Counted from the first letter of the stretch, positions 33,313 to 40,549 are shown. The stretch: 40,592 bases of DNA from Candidatus Yanofskybacteria bacterium RIFCSPLOWO2_02_FULL_44_18 (GCA_001794755.1 MGKT01000006.1:179045-219636); one strand, 5' to 3'. The notes: generated from the sequence alone by a model not told the origin. Numbers and translations: made by a program.

Positions 33313-34542
33313 TTACCTAATATCCGCCCTAAATTGTTTTTGAGTTTCTTCAACGATTTTTACTTGGATCGGATCTATTTCCCCTGTCGTCAAAGTCCGC
33401 TCATTGGAGCGGTAGATAATCCGATATGTGTAGCTCATTTTGTCTTTTCCGAACTTCTGTTCGTTTTCATATTTGTCCAACAATTCAACTTGTTCCACCA
33501 AATCGCCGCCGATATCGCGAATGAGGTCAAAATAATTGTTGGGAGTGAAGGTCTTGGACACGACAAAAGAAACGTCTCTTGTGATAGGCGGAAACTTTGA
33601 AACTTCTTTGAATTTATTTCCGAGCTTTAACTGCTTTTTTACCCTGGGGTCCTGCGACCACAACAATCGAATATCGGGCAAGTCCATGCTAATTATTGCT
33701 AAGCGCTCGAGGCCGAAACCGAAGGCCCAATTGCTCCATTTTTTCGGATCAAGGCCGAGATTATTCATCAGTAAATCAGTCATGATGCCGCAGCCAAGAA
33801 CTTCCACCCACCTACCTGACTCGGAGGGGGCGCCGCCCCCTTCCGACCTCGCTCGCGACGCCGCTTCGCGGCTGCTCGCTCCTGCCTCCCCCGGGCTCGC
33901 TCTGCTCGCCGAGACCCAAACATCCATTTGCAAGGATGGATCCGTGTAAGGAAAATGGTCCACTTCGAATTTATACTTCACATCATCCCCAAAACACGCC
34001 TTGGCGATTAAAATCAGAACATTCTTCAAATCTTCGAGCTGAATTTCTTTTTTTCCCCGGGGTATCACAAAACCGCCGTCAATTTGGTGAAAGACGTTCA
34101 TGTGACTGCGGTCAATTTCGTCTTTGCGGTAAACCTTGCCGTGAGAGAAAAATCCAAGCGTTTCCCCGGCTTCAAGCCTTTTTTTAATTTCCGGGTCGCG
34201 CAAATAGTAATACCACATCACCGTGGTGTGGGTGCGCAAAACATTTTTATCGTCTACAAAATACGTATCCGAAGGCCGGCGGGCCGGGTGATCGGCCGGA
34301 AAGCCGTAAACATCGAACGAAACATCGTAAGGCACGACTTCCGGCGATTTCACTAAGTCAAAATCTTTAAATTCGGGTATGTTTAAAATTCTTTGGATGA
34401 GCGCGTGAATCGGACTCTCCGAATCGCGCGACAAATCAGGCATATCTAAAAAACGCTTGATGCGTTTTGACTCCGGATCATCCTTTTTCGCCAATTCCGA
34501 GAGAAGTTTCTTTTCAGAAGTCAGATCGGCCTCAATAATCAT
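33313..34542 (-). CDS. pheS: Phenylalanyl-tRNA synthetase, fused single-chain (mitochondrial-like)
   Basis: Class II synthetase charging tRNA-Phe. The catalytic alpha-type core has FPADHPARRPSDTYFV, LRTHTTVMWYYYL, GKVYRKDEIDRSHMNVFHQI and FGFGLERLAII. The last 110 residues are a ferredoxin-fold anticodon-binding domain (FPPITRDVSFVV, LLDKYENE, RTLTTGEID), which in normal bacteria is at the end of the separate beta subunit PheT. The architecture equals mitochondrial PheRS, which works as a monomer. The usual N-terminal coiled-coil of PheS is largely missing. A GC-rich 34-residue insert interrupts the core between MDVWV and WVEVLGCG. An extended -10 TG-A-TATATT ends 6 nt before the ATG. No pheT is adjacent. 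Confidence 0.9.
   Translation of the reverse strand: MIIEADLTSEKKLLSELAKKDDPESKRIKRFLDMPDLSRDSESPIHALIQRILNIPEFKDFDLVKSPEVVPYDVSFDVYGFPADHPARRPSDTYFVDDKNVLRTHTTVMWYYYLRDPEIKKRLEAGETLGFFSHGKVYRKDEIDRSHMNVFHQIDGGFVIPRGKKEIQLEDLKNVLILIAKACFGDDVKYKFEVDHFPYTDPSLQMDVWVSASRASPGEAGASSREAASRARSEGGGAPSESGRWVEVLGCGIMTDLLMNNLGLDPKKWSNWAFGFGLERLAIISMDLPDIRLLWSQDPRVKKQLKLGNKFKEVSKFPPITRDVSFVVSKTFTPNNYFDLIRDIGGDLVEQVELLDKYENEQKFGKDKMSYTYRIIYRSNERTLTTGEIDPIQVKIVEETQKQFRADIR
33817..33912 (-). repeat. GC-rich palindromic insert inside pheS
   Basis: About 96 nt, markedly more GC-rich than the rest of the gene. It holds local palindromes (GGGGGC-GCC-GCCCCC; GCCGC-TTC-GCGGC) and encodes a low-complexity Ser/Arg/Ala/Glu/Gly peptide (SREAASRARSEGGG). 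It keeps the frame and falls where PheS proteins normally have a variable loop. It resembles protein-tolerated palindromic repeats such as the Rickettsia RPEs. No second copy is seen in this window. Confidence 0.6.
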
Positions 34543-34548
34543 TCATAA

Positions 34549-34557
34549 AATATATCA
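34549..34557 (-). promoter_or_regulatory. Extended -10 for leaderless pheS
   Basis: Minus strand TG-A-TATATT (hexamer 34549-34554) ends 6 nt before the pheS ATG, just after the terminator of the small upstream gene. Confidence 0.6.
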
Positions 34558-34566
34558 TGCGAAAAT

Positions 34567-34594
34567 AAAAAAGCCAGCTATGTCGCGGGCTTTT
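34567..34594 (-). terminator. Terminator after the 53-aa gene
   Basis: Minus strand AAAAGCC ... GGCTTTT stem (34594-34588 with 34575-34569) followed by TTTATTTT. The loop includes the TAG stop. Confidence 0.65.
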
Positions 34595-34739
34595 CGGATT
34601 TATCCTTTTCTTTTTTTTCAGTCTTTATGATCTCTTCCCTGACTTTCGGCACGAAGCGTCTTGTGTGATTCGGCTCGCTGGATATGAAGCCGTTGAGTTT
34701 GGCAACTATCTGCAAAATCCAATACTCCATTTCCATCAT
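34578..34739 (-). CDS. Small 53-aa protein upstream of pheS
   Basis: A short reading frame starting MMEMEYWILQIVAKLNG and ending with a Lys/Glu-rich tail. The middle part reads EPNHTRRFVPKVREEI, which is not low-complexity and looks like a folded mini-domain. AAGGGG lies 8 nt before the first ATG, and a hairpin terminator overlaps the stop codon, so it has the signals of a real gene. No family is recognised. It sits alone between pheS and the Cys/His/Asp protein gene. Confidence 0.55.
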   Translation of the reverse strand: MMEMEYWILQIVAKLNGFISSEPNHTRRFVPKVREEIIKTEKKEKDKSEKPAT

Positions 34740-34799
34740 TTTCGCGCCCCTTTTTGTACTGTCTTAAGTTAATAGCGTCCACCTAAATTTTTCATGAAG

Positions 34800-35258
34800 T
34801 TAAAAGATTCGTCCATCCTTTATCCACCAATGATATTCTTTACTTAAAAACTCGACCATACTAATTTCATCTGGAAATATTTCTAGTAGCCATTCTCTAT
34901 TTTTAAACCATGGTAATTGTTGAGATGTAAGATCGACTATTACCACGCTGGTCTTTAATTTTATCATATTGATCCGATGAACTAGCCAATCTTTCGGAGC
35001 AATTTCTAAATCACCTTCAAGAATTTGCGAGTTAAAACCGGCTGACTTTAATCTTGAATCTAATTCACCGGCGACGACATTGCAAAGATTTTGAAAATTT
35101 TCTTTATTTTGAGGCCAATCATTAGAAATCATTTTATAAATTTCTGGCAGATTTAATTTCAAAAAGCTCAATAAAGTGTAGTCGTCGGCTAAATTGCTTA
35201 ACTTTTCTGTTTCTTTTTCAGAAAATCCACCAATATTTTTCGGCGCTTCTTCTCTCAT
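34800..35258 (-). CDS. Putative Cys/His/Asp papain- or transglutaminase-like protein
   Basis: A 152-aa protein of no named family that I recognise. It has a triad-like order Cys59 (NLCNVVAGEL), His94 (WLVHRINMIK) and Asp109 (VVIVDLTSQQLP, with Gln113). The spacing resembles small papain-fold or transglutaminase-like domains, where an N-terminal Cys helix is followed by His and Asp on strands. The N-terminal 50 residues are helical. It overlaps the upstream bicupin gene by 4 nt, so the two are co-translated. The pair is AT-rich relative to the flanks, suggesting acquisition. Enzymatic function is inferred from pattern only. Confidence 0.6.
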   Translation of the reverse strand: MREEAPKNIGGFSEKETEKLSNLADDYTLLSFLKLNLPEIYKMISNDWPQNKENFQNLCNVVAGELDSRLKSAGFNSQILEGDLEIAPKDWLVHRINMIKLKTSVVIVDLTSQQLPWFKNREWLLEIFPDEISMVEFLSKEYHWWIKDGRIF

Positions 35259-36244
35259 CTTAAAGCAACGCTCTTGTTAATTTTTATCATTGAAAACTCC
35301 AAATTATCCCCAGATGTATTTTGTATTGTCCAATTACAATAAGGCAAGCAAAACAATATTTCATAACCGCCCAAATTGATATTTCGACCTTCGTATTCAC
35401 ATTTAGCACTTCCACTAGTCAAGAACAGGGAAACATAGTTATCATTAGTGTGTAAATTCCAATATTTTCCGTTTGGGATTAGTATTCTTTTCGCCTCAAA
35501 ATCACTACTTTGCAAAATTTTTAATTCGGAAATATCGTCATGGTTTTGCCAATTGATTACTGCTCTGGTAAATGAGTCACCTTGCCTGGAAACCAAATTA
35601 TTAGATAAGGGATAAACTACTTTTTTTAAAAGCTTATTAAAATACTGCCGATTATAATGATCGGGCACTGACCGGTCTTTGTTTTGATCGTGCAATCTGT
35701 CTACCACATCGGTGGAAATATTGGCATACTCTTCCATAACACAGCCGAAAACCGTGTGCACAATTCCAGATTCTCCAATCTGTAAAATATCCCCCGATTC
35801 TGGAATAAACTTAAATATATCTAAATCAGAATTGATTTCACCCTTATATTTTTTCTGCCATTCAGAATAAGTACAAACAAACGCAAAACTGTGACCAGGA
35901 TTCGAGGAAAGAAAATGAAACGCCTCTTTTTTAAAATCAAGATGCCGTTGGAAACTAAAACCTTCCCTAGGTTCTAAAAAAAATAAAGAAAACCCGATTG
36001 GAATTGACGCTTTAATTCCATACGATTTATATTTAAGAATAAAACCAATATCTTTTTGCGTTTTTGCTACTAAAAATTTTAATTCCTGATCGTTTTGACT
36101 GCTAATATGCTTTATTAAATTCTTATACAAATTCTCTAAATTTTCCGTCTCCTTAATTTGTCGATCCTCGATAAGCAAAGGTGCTAAAACACTCAACCCA
36201 TCAACTGGATTTGAAATTAACTTGTCTAAAGACAAAGGTTTCAT
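35255..36244 (-). CDS. Bicupin protein, phosphomannose-isomerase-like
   Basis: A 329-aa protein with two cupin-like halves. The first has FSFQRHLDFKKEAFHF and later GDILQIGESGIVHTVFG, followed by EEYANISTDVVDRLHDQN. That segment resembles the His...Glu...SD-x-x-RL-x-D block of type I mannose-6-phosphate isomerases. The second half (from about residue 250) reads PNGKYWNLHTNDNYVSLFLTSG and GGYEILFCLPYCNW. The ATG lies 2 nt after the CCA end of tRNA-Asp on the same strand, so tRNA 3' processing would leave a near-leaderless mRNA. It overlaps the Cys/His/Asp protein gene by 4 nt. Sugar isomerase activity is a guess; no catalytic assignment is certain. Confidence 0.62.
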   Translation of the reverse strand: MKPLSLDKLISNPVDGLSVLAPLLIEDRQIKETENLENLYKNLIKHISSQNDQELKFLVAKTQKDIGFILKYKSYGIKASIPIGFSLFFLEPREGFSFQRHLDFKKEAFHFLSSNPGHSFAFVCTYSEWQKKYKGEINSDLDIFKFIPESGDILQIGESGIVHTVFGCVMEEYANISTDVVDRLHDQNKDRSVPDHYNRQYFNKLLKKVVYPLSNNLVSRQGDSFTRAVINWQNHDDISELKILQSSDFEAKRILIPNGKYWNLHTNDNYVSLFLTSGSAKCEYEGRNINLGGYEILFCLPYCNWTIQNTSGDNLEFSMIKINKSVALR

Positions 36245-36246
36245 TT

Positions 36247-36325
36247 TGGCGGGCGCGACCGGATTTGAACCGGCGATCTGCTCCGTGACAGGGAGCCGTG
36301 TTGGACCAGGCTACACCACGCGCCC
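36247..36325 (-). tRNA. tRNA-Asp (anticodon GTC)
   Basis: Minus strand: acceptor GGGCGCG with CGCGCCC, discriminator G and an encoded CCA. The anticodon stem GCTCC/GGAGC encloses loop CTGTCAC with anticodon GTC. The T-arm has GGTTCAAATCC. A strong promoter lies about 20 nt upstream, and the bicupin gene begins 2 nt downstream. Confidence 0.96.
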
Positions 36326-36343
36326 ATTTTTAAAATCCCGTGA

Positions 36344-36372
36344 ATTTTATCATCTTTTGCGCCTTATTTCAA
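36344..36372 (-). promoter_or_regulatory. Promoter of tRNA-Asp and downstream genes
   Basis: Minus strand TTGAAA (36367-36372), 17-nt spacer, extended -10 TG-A-TAAAAT (hexamer 36344-36349). The -35 is identical to that of tRNA-Leu. Confidence 0.75.
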
Positions 36373-36391
36373 CTAAATGAGATATTACGGA

Positions 36392-36859
36392 CTAGTTTAG
36401 GGAGGGATGCCAAAATATTTTTTCTATTTGGCGAGTATTGTCATACGTAATATGGTGCTTCTTCGGCACTCGGCCGTTTTCCGAGCTGTTGCTTACCGCC
36501 TCATCATTTCCCATTGCAAATCCAACATGCCTGCGCAGCACTCCATCCGGGGCTAATTGCTCCTCCCAAATTAAAACCGCTCCTGGCTTAATCTCTTTTG
36601 CTTCCATCCAACCGCTTTCAATTAAATCTTTTTCAGTGCCATTTACCGTTCCGTGCACGTCTTTTACCAGCTTATTAACATATAGCACGGCAGACGCGAA
36701 AACGGCACAGCTCAAACGTCCGTCTTTCAAAATATCTTTTTCCGTTCCATCAACCACGGCGTATAGGTTGCGGAACATTAAATTCTCCCCTTTCGAGGAG
36801 TTTTCAATCATCGCCAAATAGCTCTTTTTCTTAAGGACTACAACTTCCGGCATGGACAT
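36392..36859 (-). CDS. Putative NlpC/P60- or CHAP-like Cys/His protein
   Basis: A 155-aa protein with features of a small Cys/His peptidase or amidase: Cys51 at the start of a helix (LSCAVFASAVLYVNKL), then GTVNGTEKDLIESGW, a KPGAVLIWEE strand, and His111 in RRHVGFAMG followed by AVSNSSENG. The order Cys-helix, Gly-Asp-like strand and HxGF matches NlpC/P60 and CHAP enzymes that cut peptidoglycan, but the sequence is divergent. No signal peptide is visible. It starts 15 nt after the secreted-protein gene and is probably co-transcribed. Two in-frame ATGs (36859 and 36853) are possible starts. Confidence 0.6.
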   Translation of the reverse strand: MSMPEVVVLKKKSYLAMIENSSKGENLMFRNLYAVVDGTEKDILKDGRLSCAVFASAVLYVNKLVKDVHGTVNGTEKDLIESGWMEAKEIKPGAVLIWEEQLAPDGVLRRHVGFAMGNDEAVSNSSENGRVPKKHHITYDNTRQIEKIFWHPSLN

Positions 36860-36874
36860 AATATATTAGAAATT

Positions 36875-39800
36875 TCACCTGGGCGCAATCTCGAGCCATT
36901 TAGGAATCTGTCTTTGGACGTTTACGATTTTTGTCTCAGAGCATACTTGATTCGCGTTGTCAGTCGCGGTCAGCGTGACTTGGTAGCTTCCCGGAGTCAA
37001 ATATGTGTGGGTCGGATTTTGGCTGGATGAATTGCCGCCGTCGCCGAATACCCAACTCCACAACCAGCCATTGGGATTGCCGTCATAGAATACGGTCAAG
37101 TCGTTGAATTGGGCTATCTTTTTTACCTGGGGCGGAACCGGAGTCCAACTGAAATCCACATCCGGATAGGCGAAGTTTGGCGTCTTAAACGAGCTCGACA
37201 CCGCCCAGCCGGAAACCTGGTCATATCCGTTCCAAACTCTCACTCTCGCCTTGTAAGTCGTGCCAAACGCCAGATAGCCAGCGCCGGATGAATAACTGGT
37301 GCCGGTTGACGTGACTTTACCGCTATCCACTTCCGGATTGCCGAATGAACCGGAATCGTCAATTTCGATTTCATAAGCCGATTGGGGACTGCCGGACGGA
37401 TCGCTGTATGTCCATGAGACATATGCACCCGGTCCCGTGTAGCAATAATCAGATAAGCCGGCGGCGGTGGGGTGAAGGACACTGACTTCGCCGGGATCGT
37501 CCGGATTCGGGCCATTAATATTGACTAGAACCGTATCCATGGCCGAGCCGTTGCCGGTACATGTTAACGTGTAAGAATACTGTTTAACCTGCGTAAGAGG
37601 ACTTGTCTGAGTGTTGCCGCCTGTCGATTGCGAACCCGACCAATCTCCTGACGCGGTACAGGAAGTCGCGCTCGAGGAAGTCCAATCCAAATCCACTGTC
37701 GAATTCCAAGCCACGGATATGGGGCCGTTTGAATATCCGCCGCTGCCGTGTTGTCTTGCTTTGATATCTACGCTCGGTCCGTTTACAACAACACGGAGAG
37801 GCAGGGACAGCGCCGGAGCGTGAACGCCGGTATTGGCGTCCCAGCACTCGATGCTGTAATTTCTGTTCGCCGTTATACTGCCGTCATTCCTTGAACCCGA
37901 AGGAGAAACGGCATCATCGGAAATCGTGGCTCCCGTAGCGGCGTTCGTGGCCACCAGAGAACAAATCGTCGTATTTGAAGAACTCCAAGTAATGGCGGCA
38001 GTGCCGTTATAGCTGATGTTGCAAGTGCCAGGCGTATTAACGCCGTTACAGCGCAGATAATTCATACTTGGACCCGCGCCGACATTCACCGTTACCGATG
38101 TCGTCGGCCCGTCGCCGCCCGGATTCGAACAATAGATGGAATATGTTTTACTTGAACTCAGATTTCCGGTTGATTCCGATCCGCCTGATGTCGATTTGCT
38201 TCCCGACCAATTTCCGGACGCGGTGCAGGAGCTGATGTAACTGCCTGACGGCGTCCAAGCCAGATTCGCCGAAGAATTATATGCGATGGAACAGGAGCCG
38301 GAATTGCCGTTGCATGTTAAACCCACTGTTGGCACAGCTGGCATATTGACCGTCACCGTCACCGAATCGGAAACTTGGCTGCCGTTCGCGCCGGTGCAGG
38401 TTGCGGTGTACGTCCTGTTTGACGTCAGGTTGCCCGTGTTTTGCGAGCCGGATGTGCCCGTCCAGTTGTTAGGCGTTACCGTACAGCTTGCAGTATTCGC
38501 TGATGTCCACGTAATCGTCGTGCTTGTATTGTATGGGATGTTCGTACTGGCGGCGGAAATATCAACTGTCGGCGGCATGGACTTATTCTCCACACAGAAG
38601 GCATTACTGCCTCCGTTGATACCGTTGCACCACCATTGATAGGAGTCGGAGTACTCGGCGTTATCGCCTAAGTTGCCGGCGGAGCAGCTATAGTGGAGCT
38701 GGGGCGAAGAACAGACACCATTGACAGGGGTAGGTTCCGCGCCTACCGTCACCGTCACCGAATCGGAAACTTGGCTGCCGTTCGTGCCGGTGCAGGATGC
38801 GGTCCATATGTATGGCGACTCATTGGATTTTAACTTGCCTGAAAGATTATTGCCCGATGTTCCCGACCATGTCGTGGAATTTCGATTATTCGTAACCGTA
38901 CAGCTTGACGTGTTTTGGGATGTCCATCTGATTGTCGTCTCGCCGTTATGGGCCACGCTGCCGTTATCGGCCGTAATATCCGCCGTCGGCGCAGGACACT
39001 GGCTGTCCGGAGGCGGCGAAGCGGTGCAGTTGCCGTTGCCGTCAATTGTGCCCGTGTTCGTCTGGCCGCAGACATTGGGCGACGAATTACAGGAATTGCC
39101 GTACCCGTTTATCGTGTATACCAAATTAAAAGTTATGGTGCCGTTCGCGGTCAGAGTCTGCATCTGGCCGTTTGTTATCGTCGGGCCGGTGTAGCCCGAA
39201 AGAACGGCAGGAGAAATGTTATATGAACCGGTGGGCTTGTTTGGATAAGGAACGTCTGCGCCGGTGCCATTAATATTTTCCTGGCCTGTTATGTTCCAGT
39301 TTGTATCCAGCGGATTCCCGTTCTGATCCCGCGAAGTCACCATAATCGTGCCGGTATACGTGCACGGCAAAGCTCCGCCATAATTAGCCGCACCGGGATC
39401 GGTGCAAGTCGGAGCAGGTCGATTAACGGTAAAACTTACATTTTTTTGACTTGAACTACTATTCTCATTTACAGCCGTAATCCTCAATATATAATCACCA
39501 GCCGCTAAACTCGATATATTTATATCCGTCGGTCCGATATTATACTGCCATTCTATTTCACCACCATTTCCAACAACGAAGCATTGTCCATCCTGACCTT
39601 CAGGAGAAATAACCGTTATTATTGGGTTACCCGATAAAGATGTCCCCAAAATTTCATAGCCTAAACTGGTAAGAGCAAATTCAAATATCTGTTGGGAGTC
39701 CTGTTCAACAGTACAAAATTCTTCTTTATATCCCCCTTTGACTTTTCCAGTTATGGTCATAACTTGCGGATTATTACCATCATCAAATGTATAATCAAGG

Positions 39801-39928
39801 GGGTTTATATTTGGAGGAACAGTAGAAAGAGCATAAGCACTATTTGTATTAGTAAAGAAAGACAAAACTAAAATACAAAAAACAGATAAAAATATTATTT
39901 TATTCCTCAATAGCTTTGACTGTCCCAT
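36875..39928 (-). CDS. Large secreted Ig-like/FnIII/PKD surface protein
   Basis: A 1017-aa exported protein. Residues 1-33 form a signal peptide (basic LLRNK, then a hydrophobic core, cleavage near AYA). An N-terminal beta-domain follows, then at least five tandem Ig-like repeats with a recurring pattern (SCTxxxNWSGTSG... NRTYTATCTG... VSDSVTVTV). Next come an FnIII-like domain (about 810-920) and a PKD domain (about 926-1005) with WVFGDGG and HTYLTPGSYQVTLTATD. No C-terminal anchor or LPXTG is seen. It is rich in Ser, Thr, Asn and Gly with paired Cys. Probably an adhesin or cell-surface filament. The promoter TATAAT ends 6 nt before the ATG. Composition changes sharply near 39425. Confidence 0.88.
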   Translation of the reverse strand: MGQSKLLRNKIIFLSVFCILVLSFFTNTNSAYALSTVPPNINPLDYTFDDGNNPQVMTITGKVKGGYKEEFCTVEQDSQQIFEFALTSLGYEILGTSLSGNPIITVISPEGQDGQCFVVGNGGEIEWQYNIGPTDINISSLAAGDYILRITAVNENSSSSQKNVSFTVNRPAPTCTDPGAANYGGALPCTYTGTIMVTSRDQNGNPLDTNWNITGQENINGTGADVPYPNKPTGSYNISPAVLSGYTGPTITNGQMQTLTANGTITFNLVYTINGYGNSCNSSPNVCGQTNTGTIDGNGNCTASPPPDSQCPAPTADITADNGSVAHNGETTIRWTSQNTSSCTVTNNRNSTTWSGTSGNNLSGKLKSNESPYIWTASCTGTNGSQVSDSVTVTVGAEPTPVNGVCSSPQLHYSCSAGNLGDNAEYSDSYQWWCNGINGGSNAFCVENKSMPPTVDISAASTNIPYNTSTTITWTSANTASCTVTPNNWTGTSGSQNTGNLTSNRTYTATCTGANGSQVSDSVTVTVNMPAVPTVGLTCNGNSGSCSIAYNSSANLAWTPSGSYISSCTASGNWSGSKSTSGGSESTGNLSSSKTYSIYCSNPGGDGPTTSVTVNVGAGPSMNYLRCNGVNTPGTCNISYNGTAAITWSSSNTTICSLVATNAATGATISDDAVSPSGSRNDGSITANRNYSIECWDANTGVHAPALSLPLRVVVNGPSVDIKARQHGSGGYSNGPISVAWNSTVDLDWTSSSATSCTASGDWSGSQSTGGNTQTSPLTQVKQYSYTLTCTGNGSAMDTVLVNINGPNPDDPGEVSVLHPTAAGLSDYCYTGPGAYVSWTYSDPSGSPQSAYEIEIDDSGSFGNPEVDSGKVTSTGTSYSSGAGYLAFGTTYKARVRVWNGYDQVSGWAVSSSFKTPNFAYPDVDFSWTPVPPQVKKIAQFNDLTVFYDGNPNGWLWSWVFGDGGNSSSQNPTHTYLTPGSYQVTLTATDNANQVCSETKIVNVQRQIPKWLEIAPR
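38348..38399. repeat. 52-nt direct repeat, copy 1
   Basis: Nearly identical (a single base difference noticed) to 38745-38796. Both encode the end of one Ig-like repeat (GSQVSDSVTVTV), indicating recent duplication or gene conversion between repeats. Confidence 0.8.
38745..38796. repeat. 52-nt direct repeat, copy 2
   Basis: Partner of 38348-38399, about 397 nt apart, inside the same secreted-protein gene. Confidence 0.8.
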
Positions 39929-39934
39929 GTGATA

Positions 39935-39940
39935 ATTATA
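39935..39940 (-). promoter_or_regulatory. -10 element for the leaderless surface-protein gene
   Basis: Minus strand perfect TATAAT ends 6 nt before the ATG at 39928. There is no Shine-Dalgarno sequence and only a weak -35. Confidence 0.6.
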
Positions 39941-39957
39941 AATCGAAATTAAGTAAA

Positions 39958-39984
39958 CAAAAAGGGCGTGCTGTGCACGCCCTA
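39958..39984 (-). terminator. Terminator after the lipoprotein gene
   Basis: Minus strand GGGCGTGC / GCACGCCC 8-bp stem with a 3-nt loop followed by TTTTTG. The stem begins in the lipoprotein stop codon. Confidence 0.85.
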
Positions 39985-40434
39985 ACGGGTTACTGTTGGC
40001 GGGTTCATGAAGCCGAACGTCGTCGACGGATTTTGGTCATTCAGCTTTGTCCCGTTCACTGTTAGTCCTTCTCCAGTGCCCACTCCTGAACAAATCTGTA
40101 TAGGTTGACACTTCCAGGGATCAACTACCTGGATAATATATAATATTCCAGATGGAACTTCTCCAACAGTAACCGCCATGCTTGAATTGAGCGTACCGGA
40201 AAACTGATATCCCTCTTTCCAGAAGGATATAGTAACCGGAAACTTGCTTCGGTCGCAACGGTCATATTGCGAACCGGCGCTCAAGCATGTTGCCGGCGGT
40301 TGAAAACTGACGGTTATCGTACCTGAGGTCGGCGTCGGCCCCGTCCCGCCACCGTTCTTCGACGTGCACGCCAGGAGCGTGCAGGCAATGATGATGACAA
40401 CCGTCACGATGAACCAACGGATGTTTGTCGTCAT
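39982..40434 (-). CDS. Small secreted lipoprotein
   Basis: A 150-aa protein with a signal peptide (residues 1-22, long hydrophobic core) and a lipobox LLAC, Cys23 being the lipidation site. A Gly/Pro/Thr linker follows, then a beta-rich domain with four more Cys (TCLSAG, RCDRS, KCQPIQICSG) that could form two disulfides. AAGGAGG lies 9 nt before the ATG. The promoter is TTGATT, 17 nt, extended -10 TATAAT. Part of this leader, CCTCGAAAGGAGG, can fold over the Shine-Dalgarno sequence. It lies directly upstream of the large surface protein and is probably its partner at the cell envelope. No family recognised. Confidence 0.8.
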   Translation of the reverse strand: MTTNIRWFIVTVVIIIACTLLACTSKNGGGTGPTPTSGTITVSFQPPATCLSAGSQYDRCDRSKFPVTISFWKEGYQFSGTLNSSMAVTVGEVPSGILYIIQVVDPWKCQPIQICSGVGTGEGLTVNGTKLNDQNPSTTFGFMNPPTVTR

Positions 40435-40495
40435 TACAGCACCCTCCTTTCGAGGTTGTCAATCAGCGGGCAGAATGCCCACCAATACTCCTTAC

Positions 40496-40524
40496 ATTAT
40501 ACCATATTCACATGAACAAATCAA
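40496..40524 (-). promoter_or_regulatory. Promoter of the lipoprotein gene
   Basis: Minus strand TTGATT (40519-40524), 17-nt spacer, extended -10 TG-G-TATAAT (hexamer 40496-40501). Confidence 0.8.
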
Positions 40525-40549
40525 AAAGGCCCGTAATACGGGCCTTTTT
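40523..40549. terminator. Symmetric terminator near the window end
   Basis: 27-nt near-perfect palindrome, AAAAAGGCCCGTA and TACGGGCCTTTTT around one A. It probably ends a transcript entering from the right. A second small hairpin (TGGAGG/CCTCCA, 40561-40577) follows; nothing else can be read in the last 15 nt. Confidence 0.75.

Noticed and set aside
38286-39226. Long plus-strand reading frames antisense to the surface protein
   Set aside because: They mirror the repetitive Ser/Thr-rich coding sequence and have no start signals or domains.
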